Positions 1 through 6,597 of a DNA stretch of 17,293 nt are shown here, piece by piece; position 1 is the first letter of the stretch, and each line of letters opens with the position of its first letter. Origin of the DNA: DASYML01 sp036399835. Its GTDB lineage: Bacteria; Acidobacteriota; Blastocatellia; Pyrinomonadales; Pyrinomonadaceae. The notes under the pieces were generated by a model. It did not search any database. It was not told the origin of the DNA and saw nothing but the letters and a program-made list of their open reading frames with translations. The DNA lies in the NCBI GenBank assembly GCA_036399835.1, contig DASWMI010000051.1:1-17293 (forward strand), given 5' to 3'. The position numbers and the translations under genes are program-made.

Positions 1-73
1 AAAGCGCCAGCACGCAGAAGACGGACAGACAACTTATACGAAAGATGAGGGACGAGCTAAAGATGCGTTTCAT
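1..73 (-). CDS. 5' end of a secreted or membrane protein (cut by window edge)
   Basis: The reverse strand has a perfect Shine-Dalgarno AGGAGG at 82-87, then 8 nt, then ATG at 73-71. An open frame follows to the window edge (24 codons seen). The peptide starts MKRIFSSSLIFR and continues with ISCLSVFCVLAL, a positively charged start followed by a hydrophobic core, as in a signal peptide or first membrane helix. Nothing catalytic is visible, so no function can be given. It lies downstream of the multicopper oxidase on the same strand, with a hairpin terminator between them, so it may have its own promoter or receive read-through. The evidence for a real gene is the strong ribosome site with correct spacing plus the signal-like sequence. 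The protein's identity is unknown. Confidence 0.7.
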   Translation of the reverse strand, partial: MKRIFSSSLIFRISCLSVFCVLAL

Positions 74-111
74 GGCGATAACCTCCTGACTGCGCCTGTT
101 GTTGAATAAAC

Positions 112-141
112 GGGGCCGGATGCTCGAAGCGGTCCGGCCCC
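112..141 (-). terminator. Hairpin terminator after the multicopper oxidase gene
   Basis: A perfect 9-bp stem (GGGGCCGGA at 112-120 with TCCGGCCCC at 133-141) encloses a 12-nt loop that can itself pair GCT with AGC. It starts 19 bp past the oxidase stop codon. On the minus strand it is followed by GTTTATT, a weak U tract, so termination may be incomplete. In the plus direction the stem is followed by CTTTC. Confidence 0.6.
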
Positions 142-159
142 CTTTCAAAGCTCCTGCGA

Positions 160-3100
160 CTAGCGCGGCGAGACGCGGAAGATGCCCCACAATCCGTTGG
201 TGAATTGGAAGCTCTCCTGCGTCCTGTAGAGATAGTCGCCGGGCGCATACAACAGACCGCCGGCTCTGGTCAGGATGTTATCGTGACGCGTTGGTCCGAT
301 GCCGCTGTAAGAACCCACTTCAAAGGTAAAGGGATTCGGTCCGAGCAGCGTCGAGTTGGCCGTCCACGGCTCGAAGTTCCAGTGATGGCCGAAGACCGTA
401 AAGCCATGCTGTCGCGGATGGCCCGCGACATCCAGCACGCGGAAGCGTACCGGGTCGCCCGCCCTGGCCCCGAAGATTGGCGTCTCGGGGTCGCGCTGCT
501 GCGAGCTGAGCACGTTCGAGAGGTCTCTGTCGTTGAGCGTCTGCGGGACATCCGTGACCTGCAACCCAAGACGCGCCCAGAGCGGCTCACTCTTGTAGTT
601 GAAGGCCTTGAAGCCCGTATCCTCCGAATCGTCTTCGCCGCCGACGTTTCTGAGAGGCACGCCATCTTGCTGCACGCTCAGGTCGTCCTGATAAAGCACG
701 ACGAACTCGCGGAACAGCAGGGCCGTGCTGCCTGGAGCGCCAGCCGCCCCGAAGACATCCGTTTGCGCGACGCTGCCCTGTCCCTGTGCGCTCCAGGTCG
801 AGTTCGGAGGCTCTATGATGAGCGCACCGATAGCGCCATGCGAGCTATGCTTGATGACATCGCCCATGTCGCGTAGACCGGTCGCGCCAAACTCAATCGG
901 AATCGCCGTCGGGTGGCCCGAACTGTTGAAAGAGTTGCTGCCCGCATACCACTTGTAGATGATCTGCTGGCCTGGTCCAACCGTGCTGTCCGGGTTAAAG
1001 CCGATGTGCGCTCCGTCGGACGTGATCGGGTCATAGGCGACAAGCTGCGGGTGCAGCCCGACGCGGTTGGAAGTCTTAATCTGGTTAAAGTTGAACTTGT
1101 TGACAATCGGCGGTACTTCATTCCAGCTATCCGCTTCGGGCACGACGCTCGGCAAATTGTTGTAGAGCGTGACCTGAATACATTCGCCCGCCGCTGCCCT
1201 CAAGATGAGAGGCTCTGGCCGCTTGGACCCGATTCTGAAGTTACCCCAATCCACATTGTTGACGAAGATGATGGCGTTGGGGTCTTTGATGTTGAAGGTT
1301 CGGTTATAGACCAGCGCCGAGTCGGCTATGAAGACATCGCGCGCCAGCCACGCCGTGACGTTATAGGGACGCACGGGCGCGTTAGCCGGACACACGGAGT
1401 CTACAGTCCTGACCGCATCGGCAGCCGGACCCGGGAGCGGAGCCAAGTTACGCACCTGCCCGGTCGTCGGCTCAAGGAAAGTTCCCTGAGTTCCCTGGTA
1501 GGTCCGCATGATGCCCCATTGTCCATCCCACAGATTGTCCGTCGCCGCCGAAGAATAGAGACGGTCAACGAAGTTTGCGCCGACACCCGTCACGTTAACA
1601 GGCGAGAGCGGGCTTGGCTCGATCTCAAACTCGAAGTGTTCGGAGATGCCTATCTGCTGGCCGTTCCTGTAACCAGAGTTTGGAGCCGAAGGCTCGAAGA
1701 GCCATTTGACGCCGTGCACGTTAAAGACGTGCTGCTCTTCCTGCGCGCCCTGAATCAAGCGGACCTGTACGCGGTCCGTGGCAAAGGATGTCAGGACGGG
1801 CGTAAACGGATCGCCGTGTAAGTTCGAGTTGAAGACATTCGACATGTCGCCCGAAGGGTCTGTCTTCTGCACGACAAACCCGTTGGCATCGCGCACGAAC
1901 TGGCCGCTGGCATCCTTCTTCCCGATGCGATGCGGGATCGGCTCATTACGATAGTTGATGAGCTGAGAGCCTGGGTCGGCAGCCGAGATGGATTCCGGCA
2001 TCGGGAAAGGCGGCCCTTCGACGGCAATCGGCAAAGGCGCTTCCATGAATCCCGGCGGATTGACAGGCAGCAGGTCCGGCGTATAGACAATCGCAAAATC
2101 TGCGAACGCCAGGTTGAACTCGCGGTAAGCGCGCCCCTGATCGATGGGCGATGTCGGACTCGGGTTGAGGATGTTGGCCGCGTATGAAGTCGGGCCGCCG
2201 TCATAACGAGTCCCCATAGGCTGGCCGTCAAGACTGGTCCACTGCGAGCCGCTCGGCTCGACCACGAGCGCGGCGTAGAGGCCGTGATGCTGGTGCGAGC
2301 TGGGGCCGAAGTGGTCGTGCGTAAAGACTGTGCGGATGGTCCTATCCTGCCCTGTGTTATTCAGGAGCGGGTCGGCCCACCAACGCTGAACGGTGGTCTG
2401 CGCGCCGAGGAAAGTATTGCCTGGTCCAGCGCCGAAGACCGGATGCGGGCGCGGTGCCAGAAGCTGCGTGCCGCCGTTGGCCTGCTGGAAAGCATTATTG
2501 GCGGCGATGCGCTCGCGCACTTCGTCAGGCGAGAAAGTGCCGTCCTCGTAATTCCACCCGTTACCTGCTCCGTCCGAGGAGGTCACATCGAATTTAACGA
2601 GGTGTATGTGCTGGCCGAGGATGTCTGTCGGCGTAAAGATTTGAAAGTCGTCCAGGTTGAGCACGCCCGGCACGAGGTTGGTCGCGCTAAAGGTGACGCA
2701 CTCCGTCGAATTGGCGCGGAAGAAGAGCGGCTCAGGCTTGCGCGTCCCGTTTAGCGTCGGCAGCGCGTCCGCTTCGAGCGTCGCAATTCTGGCCTGGCGG
2801 TCGTGCCATCCGGCGCGGTTGACAGTCATATCAAACTGTATGTAAGCCGCGCGATATGGACGCAAGGGCGCGTTAGGCAAGCACGGGTCCGCGTAGGGTG
2901 CGCCGGGCTTGGGCGTCTGGCCGTTGACCAGGAATGGTCCAGGTACGCCGGTCGCCGTAAACGAAGGATAGCCGACGGCCTGCCATCCATACTTCGTCAG
3001 GACGGGCGCGCCCGGCTGGCCCGAACCGTTATCAAGCCCCTGATGAAACTTCATCGCCTGCGTCTCGTCGGGTGTGCCACCCGGAGGAAGCAGGACGAGC

Positions 3101-5109
3101 TGCGCAGAGGTCAGCTTGCGCGCAAAGAAGAAGAGCCACTGCTGGCGGTCCGTGTTCTGCGTCCGCACACGGTTTGCCACAGGGTCGTTGAGCAGCGCCG
3201 GGTCAACTGCCGCCAGCCCGTCAACCGTCTGCGCGGCGAGAATCTTGTGGCGCTGCAACCCGCCATCCCATTCAATATCGAGCGGCGGCTGCGGAGCGCG
3301 GTGGCCCGGGTCGGCTGCGATATAGAACGGGTAGCCCTTGAAAGTGGGCGTCGGCATCGGCGGCATAGGTCTGTCCGGAATCGGCACGATGGCAGGCTGC
3401 GCGACGCCGCCGGCGATTTCAGCATCCGGCAGGTTGCGATTCCCCTGCCCGTTTTCAAAGACATCATGGTTGCGCCACAACTCCCACATGCCCTGCGCGA
3501 AGTGCGGGTAGAGGTGGCAATGGAAGATGGCGTCGCCTGGGGTGAAGTTGCGATTGCCGCCGCCGCCGTAGTTGATCTCGTAGGTAAAGGCAGCGCCGGG
3601 CGAGATGGTCTGCGAATCCAGGTAAGTCGAGTTTTCATCGCGCGGGCTTTGCAGCCACTGGTGCGCGTGAAGGTGAAAAACGTGCGTCTCTTTTGGTCCA
3701 GCATGAAGGTTGCGAAAACGCACCGGGTCGCCCAGATAAGAATGGACCACGTTGGCCGGATCATCCGGGAACAGCGCCCCTATGGGCTGACCGTTGGGAT
3801 TTTTCTTGACCAGCAAAGCGGGGTCGTTATTCGGATGTGACTCAAGGAAGAACTCTTCATATTTGCACTCTGAGCAATTCGCCGCCGGTCCAACCTTCTT
3901 GCGGTTGGCGATGACGATTGGTCCCATAGCTCCGGAGCCGTAATTGATGGCGAAGCCGTCGCGCACCCCGTGAAAGACCTCCTCTTCCAATTCAGGGAAA
4001 GCCTGCACGGTCTTAATCTCATCATGGAAAACCACCGTGAACTCGCGGAAGCTCTGGCCGCAGGTGCTTGAAGGCGGAGCGTCCGCGCAATTCTCCGTGA
4101 AGTTCGTGATGATGGCATTGACATCCGTGTAGATGATCTCGTTGCCCTGAAGCATGTTGAGAACGGGCGTGCCATCCAGATAGGTCGCTTCGTAGTTAAT
4201 CTTGGGCGTCCCGTTCGGGTTCGTCGCGCCATTGCTCGCGGCCTGTAACTGCGCCGCCGTGACCTGCGAGCGATACCACTTCGCTCCCTTCGGCTCGACG
4301 TTGATTGAGCCGAACAACCCCAGGTCGGGCTGCCCGCCGTCGCCCTCGCCGCCTACTGGCGCGCCCATAGAGTACATCAGGTATTGGCCCTCTTTGGCCG
4401 CATACCATTTATAAATGACAGTATCGCCGGGCGCAGCGAGCGTCGAGACGTTGCGCCCGACGTTCGCCCCGTCATCAAAGCTCGCCCCCCTGACGTAATC
4501 AAGACCGTTGACGTGTATGGATGCTTTGCGTGTGAAGGTGGAATCGTTGTTCGGGCGAGTCGGGCTGAGCAGGTTGGTAAAAGTCACCTCCAGACAGTCG
4601 CCCTCGTTAACGCGCAGGACAATCGGCCTCGGGCGTTTATCCGGCCTCAGTTGCACGTTGCCTGGACCAGAGCCTATAACGTCGCGTCGCAGGGCATACA
4701 TCATGCCCGCAGGATTAAAGGCTCCGAAGCGGTTGTAGGTATAAACCTGATCGAAGGCGACAACGTTGGCCGTAATCGTCCGGTCGCATGTCGGCGCCGG
4801 TGGCGGCGGAACAGGCGACGGACTCGGCATTGGTGTTGGAGTTGATACCGGTATCCAGGGACCACATGGCTCCGTGACACAGACGGGCGTGGGTTCCGGA
4901 CTCGCGATGGGTAAGGGACCGGGACTAGCCATCGCCGTCGGAGGCGGTTCTGTGCTGCTCGCCGCATCCTCCGTCGTTGACGTTGAGCTGGCAGTTGCCC
5001 CGCTCTGGTCCTGCGCGCGCGTGATGCCATGCAAAGCGATGATCAACGCGCAACAAATAATGAGATAGCTAAATCGAACCAATAGCGCGAATGCCTTACT
5101 GCGGTTCAT
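160..5109 (-). CDS. Giant secreted six-cupredoxin multicopper oxidase, MnxG-like motif order
   Basis: The 1649-residue protein starts at ATG 5109, with AAGGAG 7 nt upstream. A signal peptide ends near residue 32 (TRA|Q), then a Pro/Ser/Thr-rich linker runs to about residue 107. Three homologous two-domain cupredoxin units follow (about 108-550, 740-1205, 1240-1649). Each opens with a Cys and has a second Cys 60-70 residues later (108/172, 743/804, 1240/1310), probably a disulfide per unit. Copper ligands: THVFHLHAH (H476, H479, H481) and HCHLYPHFAQGM (H530, C531, H532, H536, M541) in unit 1, then HIH (834-836) and HDH (931-933) with further His in unit 2. This allows one complete type 1 plus trinuclear site at the unit 1/unit 2 interface. 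Units 2 and 3 lack the HCH motif. Oxidase activity is a family inference. Substrate is unknown: Mn(II), Cu(I) or phenolics are possible. Confidence 0.9.
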   Translation of the reverse strand: MNRSKAFALLVRFSYLIICCALIIALHGITRAQDQSGATASSTSTTEDAASSTEPPPTAMASPGPLPIASPEPTPVCVTEPCGPWIPVSTPTPMPSPSPVPPPPAPTCDRTITANVVAFDQVYTYNRFGAFNPAGMMYALRRDVIGSGPGNVQLRPDKRPRPIVLRVNEGDCLEVTFTNLLSPTRPNNDSTFTRKASIHVNGLDYVRGASFDDGANVGRNVSTLAAPGDTVIYKWYAAKEGQYLMYSMGAPVGGEGDGGQPDLGLFGSINVEPKGAKWYRSQVTAAQLQAASNGATNPNGTPKINYEATYLDGTPVLNMLQGNEIIYTDVNAIITNFTENCADAPPSSTCGQSFREFTVVFHDEIKTVQAFPELEEEVFHGVRDGFAINYGSGAMGPIVIANRKKVGPAANCSECKYEEFFLESHPNNDPALLVKKNPNGQPIGALFPDDPANVVHSYLGDPVRFRNLHAGPKETHVFHLHAHQWLQSPRDENSTYLDSQTISPGAAFTYEINYGGGGNRNFTPGDAIFHCHLYPHFAQGMWELWRNHDVFENGQGNRNLPDAEIAGGVAQPAIVPIPDRPMPPMPTPTFKGYPFYIAADPGHRAPQPPLDIEWDGGLQRHKILAAQTVDGLAAVDPALLNDPVANRVRTQNTDRQQWLFFFARKLTSAQLVLLPPGGTPDETQAMKFHQGLDNGSGQPGAPVLTKYGWQAVGYPSFTATGVPGPFLVNGQTPKPGAPYADPCLPNAPLRPYRAAYIQFDMTVNRAGWHDRQARIATLEADALPTLNGTRKPEPLFFRANSTECVTFSATNLVPGVLNLDDFQIFTPTDILGQHIHLVKFDVTSSDGAGNGWNYEDGTFSPDEVRERIAANNAFQQANGGTQLLAPRPHPVFGAGPGNTFLGAQTTVQRWWADPLLNNTGQDRTIRTVFTHDHFGPSSHQHHGLYAALVVEPSGSQWTSLDGQPMGTRYDGGPTSYAANILNPSPTSPIDQGRAYREFNLAFADFAIVYTPDLLPVNPPGFMEAPLPIAVEGPPFPMPESISAADPGSQLINYRNEPIPHRIGKKDASGQFVRDANGFVVQKTDPSGDMSNVFNSNLHGDPFTPVLTSFATDRVQVRLIQGAQEEQHVFNVHGVKWLFEPSAPNSGYRNGQQIGISEHFEFEIEPSPLSPVNVTGVGANFVDRLYSSAATDNLWDGQWGIMRTYQGTQGTFLEPTTGQVRNLAPLPGPAADAVRTVDSVCPANAPVRPYNVTAWLARDVFIADSALVYNRTFNIKDPNAIIFVNNVDWGNFRIGSKRPEPLILRAAAGECIQVTLYNNLPSVVPEADSWNEVPPIVNKFNFNQIKTSNRVGLHPQLVAYDPITSDGAHIGFNPDSTVGPGQQIIYKWYAGSNSFNSSGHPTAIPIEFGATGLRDMGDVIKHSSHGAIGALIIEPPNSTWSAQGQGSVAQTDVFGAAGAPGSTALLFREFVVLYQDDLSVQQDGVPLRNVGGEDDSEDTGFKAFNYKSEPLWARLGLQVTDVPQTLNDRDLSNVLSSQQRDPETPIFGARAGDPVRFRVLDVAGHPRQHGFTVFGHHWNFEPWTANSTLLGPNPFTFEVGSYSGIGPTRHDNILTRAGGLLYAPGDYLYRTQESFQFTNGLWGIFRVSPR

Positions 5110-5126
5110 AAACTTACTCCTTTTTG

Positions 5127-5156
5127 TTGAACCGCCACTACACTCTGCGCTATGAT
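5127..5156 (+). promoter_or_regulatory. Candidate sigma-70 promoter, divergent from the oxidase gene
   Basis: TTGAAC (5127-5132), an 18-bp spacer and TATGAT (5151-5156) point rightward, away from the oxidase gene. Four of six -35 bases and five of six -10 bases match the sigma-70 consensus. A start near 5163 would produce a transcript of about 95 nt ending at the strong hairpin at 5219-5250. This is a sequence match only. Confidence 0.35.
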
Positions 5157-5162
5157 GCAGGT

Positions 5163-5261
5163 AGCATGGAGCTGCACCCCTCTGCGCATTCGTGTCGTGG
5201 AGGATGTAACTTCTTGGGGCCTCGTCATCACCGGCCAGTGATGACGGGGCTTTTTATTTAG
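5163..5261 (+). ncRNA. Candidate small RNA or leaderless micro-ORF transcript
   Basis: Between the promoter-like element (5127-5156) and a strong terminator (5219-5255) lies a short region with no recognised gene. It contains a 31-codon open frame, ATG 5166 to TAG 5259-5261, with HSCRGGCNF in its middle and a C-terminal part (RHHRPVMTGLFI) encoded by the terminator stem. No Shine-Dalgarno site precedes it and the ATG would sit about 3 nt from the predicted start, so it would be nearly leaderless. Reading it as an untranslated sRNA is equally possible. No known riboswitch or sRNA family was recognised. On the other strand this DNA is upstream of the oxidase, so it may simply belong to that gene's 5' region. 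Confidence 0.3.
5219..5255 (+). terminator. Strong Rho-independent terminator, plus direction
   Basis: A 13-bp stem pairs GCCTCGTCATCAC (5219-5231) with GTGATGACGGGGC (5238-5250), with one G-T wobble and loop CGGCCA. TTTTTATTT follows directly. The U tract exists only in the plus direction, where no conventional gene lies upstream. This is what suggests the small transcript at 5163-5261. The core GTCATCAC/GTGATGAC could also act as a protein-binding inverted repeat. Confidence 0.7.
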
Positions 5262-5304
5262 TTAGGCAGACGTTAAAGGGGACGATTTTTTATTTTTTGT
5301 AGGC

Positions 5305-5325
5305 GCACTGAGCACTGGGCACTGG
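5305..5325 (+). repeat. Tandem heptamer GCACTGR x3
   Basis: GCACTGA, GCACTGG and GCACTGG follow head to tail and then decay into GCTGAGT. The 7-bp unit length matches the arms of the three fold-back elements elsewhere in this window, although the unit sequence differs. No inverted partner arm was seen nearby. Confidence 0.6.
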
Positions 5326-5425
5326 GCTGAGTAGTGGCCCTCTCTGATAGGAATATCTGTGCTGCGAGGCGACCTTCATGTCTATTACCGCTAGTCAACT
5401 ATCCGTGACGGGGAGGTCGGGACTA

Positions 5426-5441
5426 ATTACATTGCTGTAAT
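5426..5441. promoter_or_regulatory. Inverted repeat ATTACA-TTGC-TGTAAT, possible operator
   Basis: This perfect 6-bp inverted repeat has a 4-bp centre and lies in an AT-rich patch upstream of the oxidase gene. It overlaps a weak minus-strand promoter candidate. The half-site resembles TACA/TGTA boxes bound by the BlaI/CopY winged-helix family, but those have a 2-bp centre, so the regulator is unknown. A related TTACA-GAT-TGTAA lies at 9224-9236 by the ftsY promoter. Confidence 0.3.
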
Positions 5442-5615
5442 CCACTTGCAACTTTTTTGCAATGTGACGCGTGGACCATAGACTTTTAGATTCGTCCAGT
5501 CAACTAGAGAAAGTTTGTCTACTTTATCGCGGAGTTGTGTCAGCAAGAGATTCATAAACGGCTGGTCCGGTTCTGGACCAAACGAGGTTGACGGAAGCTG
5601 TTTTAAAGACGGATG

Positions 5616-6422
5616 TTATTCGAGATGACGCGCAATTCTGGACCATTCTTCAAGCGTCAGAGTCTCTGCGCGGCGTTGTGATTCTATCTGCGAGGCATCG
5701 AGCAGCGCGGCTGCTCCCCCGGCCTTTTCAATGCGTTCTCTCAAATCAAGCGGAGCATGTCGCAGGTTGTTGAGCATCGTTTTGCGGCGCTGTGCAAATC
5801 CCGCCGAGACTATACGCCAGAGCAGCGCATGATCCGAGACCGACGCCGCCGATTGCTCGCGCACAAACAAACGCGCTACCGTGCTCCAGACTTTCGGCGC
5901 GGGGCGAAATGCTCCCGGCGCGACATCAAAGAGCGCTTCCGTCTCCCAATAAGCCTGGACCAGGACAGAGAGAAAACCGCGCTCGCTCGAACCCGGCGGC
6001 GCAGTGATACGCTGGACCACTTCGCGTTGCAGCATCAGGACCATCTCTGTCAAGCAGCGGCGCTGCTCTATGAGGCGTTGAAGGATGGCAGTGGAAATGT
6101 AGTAAGGCAGGTTGGCGATGATGCGCGCTTGCGCGGCGGGCGCAACCAGCGCGCAAAGGTCAACCGTCAGCGCGTCCGCCTCGACCAGAGTGAAATTATG
6201 ATAGCCGTCGAACCGCTCGCGCAATAAAGGAATCAGGTCACTGTCAAACTCTACGGCCAGGAGACTGCCCGCTCTCTCGACCAAGTGTGCCGTCAGGGCG
6301 CCGCGTCCCGGTCCGATTTCTATCAAGGTCTCGCCCGCGCGCGGGTCAAGCGCGCCGATGATTCTCTCAATCACCCGCTCGTCAACCAGAAAATTCTGTC
6401 CGAAACTCTTTTTCGCGCGCAA
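5616..6422 (-). CDS. rsmA: 16S rRNA dimethyladenosine transferase RsmA/KsgA
   Basis: This SAM-dependent enzyme dimethylates two adjacent adenines in the terminal helix of 16S rRNA during 30S assembly. The 268-residue protein has the expected family length. Motifs: FGQNFLVDE (7-15), the SAM-binding loop EIGPGRGALT (35-44), acidic EFD (58-60), EADAL (81-85) and the catalytic NLPYY (104-108). The start is TTG at 6422. No upstream alternative exists, because an in-frame TAG lies four codons before it, and no Shine-Dalgarno site is visible. The upstream DNA is the left arm of a fold-back repeat (6434-6597), which may have replaced the original start region. ribD lies upstream on the same strand, separated only by that element. 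The last codons include a TGGWCCA site (5639-5645). Confidence 0.95.
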   Translation of the reverse strand: MRAKKSFGQNFLVDERVIERIIGALDPRAGETLIEIGPGRGALTAHLVERAGSLLAVEFDSDLIPLLRERFDGYHNFTLVEADALTVDLCALVAPAAQARIIANLPYYISTAILQRLIEQRRCLTEMVLMLQREVVQRITAPPGSSERGFLSVLVQAYWETEALFDVAPGAFRPAPKVWSTVARLFVREQSAASVSDHALLWRIVSAGFAQRRKTMLNNLRHAPLDLRERIEKAGGAAALLDASQIESQRRAETLTLEEWSRIARHLE

Positions 6423-6433
6423 GATGAAAAGCT

Positions 6434-6597
6434 AAGGATGAAGGATAAGAGGCGAACCATGAAGAATGAAAGCGGCTGCGCGGACTGAAAGAATTAATCC
6501 ATCAAATCATTGACTAGATGTCTCAATAATCTGATTGCTTTTGCTTCCGCGTTCATCGTTCCCGGCTCATCCTTCTTCCCTTATCCCTTCTCGAATC
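6434..6597. repeat. Fold-back element A with heptamer-like arms, between rsmA and ribD
   Basis: The left arm begins AAGGATG AAGGATA (6434-6447) and continues as purine-rich units to about 6480. The right arm (about 6547-6597) is its imperfect reverse complement: GGATAAG...GAACCATGAA on the left matches GGATGAG...GAACGATGAA read from the right. The centre can form its own stem (ATTGAC/GTCTCAAT near 6510-6528). The element fills the whole spacer: the ribD stop codon and last residues lie in the right arm, and the rsmA start follows the left arm. CGGACTGAAAGA at 6481 recurs in element C at 15792. No coding capacity or transposase was seen. Confidence 0.6.

Larger units (their letters stand above)
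5262..5615. other. Spacer between rsmA and the oxidase gene, no protein gene seen
   Basis: Beyond the terminator this stretch holds the GCACTGR heptamers, the inverted repeat at 5426-5441, two TTGCAA boxes (5446-5451 and 5457-5462) and two TGGWCCA palindromes (5472-5478, 5574-5580). TGGTCC (5563-5568) and GGACCA (5575-5580) form a 6-bp stem with a 6-nt loop, 36 bp past the rsmA stop. It lacks a U tract, so it is at best a weak transcript end. On the minus strand TTGCAA, 16 nt and TAATTA form a weak promoter candidate overlapping the inverted repeat, about 310 bp upstream of the oxidase start. Confidence 0.5.

Noticed and set aside
57..248. Minus-strand frame of 63 codons at the left edge
   Set aside because: It overlaps the oxidase 3' end and the terminator. 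Its Arg/Ser-rich peptide has no features, while the real minus-strand gene here starts at 73 in another frame with a strong ribosome site.
913..1821. Plus-strand frame of 302 codons opposite the oxidase gene
   Set aside because: Arg/Val/Asp-rich composition without motifs. It is the antisense shadow of a gene with clear copper-binding motifs. The same applies to 205-876, 2284-2754 and 2803-3840.
160..5109. Calling the oxidase mnxG outright
   Set aside because: Only motif order and domain number suggest it. No partner genes (mnxE/mnxF-like) are visible and the length differs.
5110..5260. Known riboswitch (for example Mn-sensing yybP-ykoY) upstream of the oxidase
   Set aside because: The strong terminator has its U tract on the opposite strand, and no conserved riboswitch core was recognised on the oxidase strand.
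5426..5441. CopY/BlaI-type operator for copper control of the oxidase
   Set aside because: Those boxes have TACA-N2-TGTA. Here the centre is 4 bp, so I keep it only as an unassigned inverted repeat.
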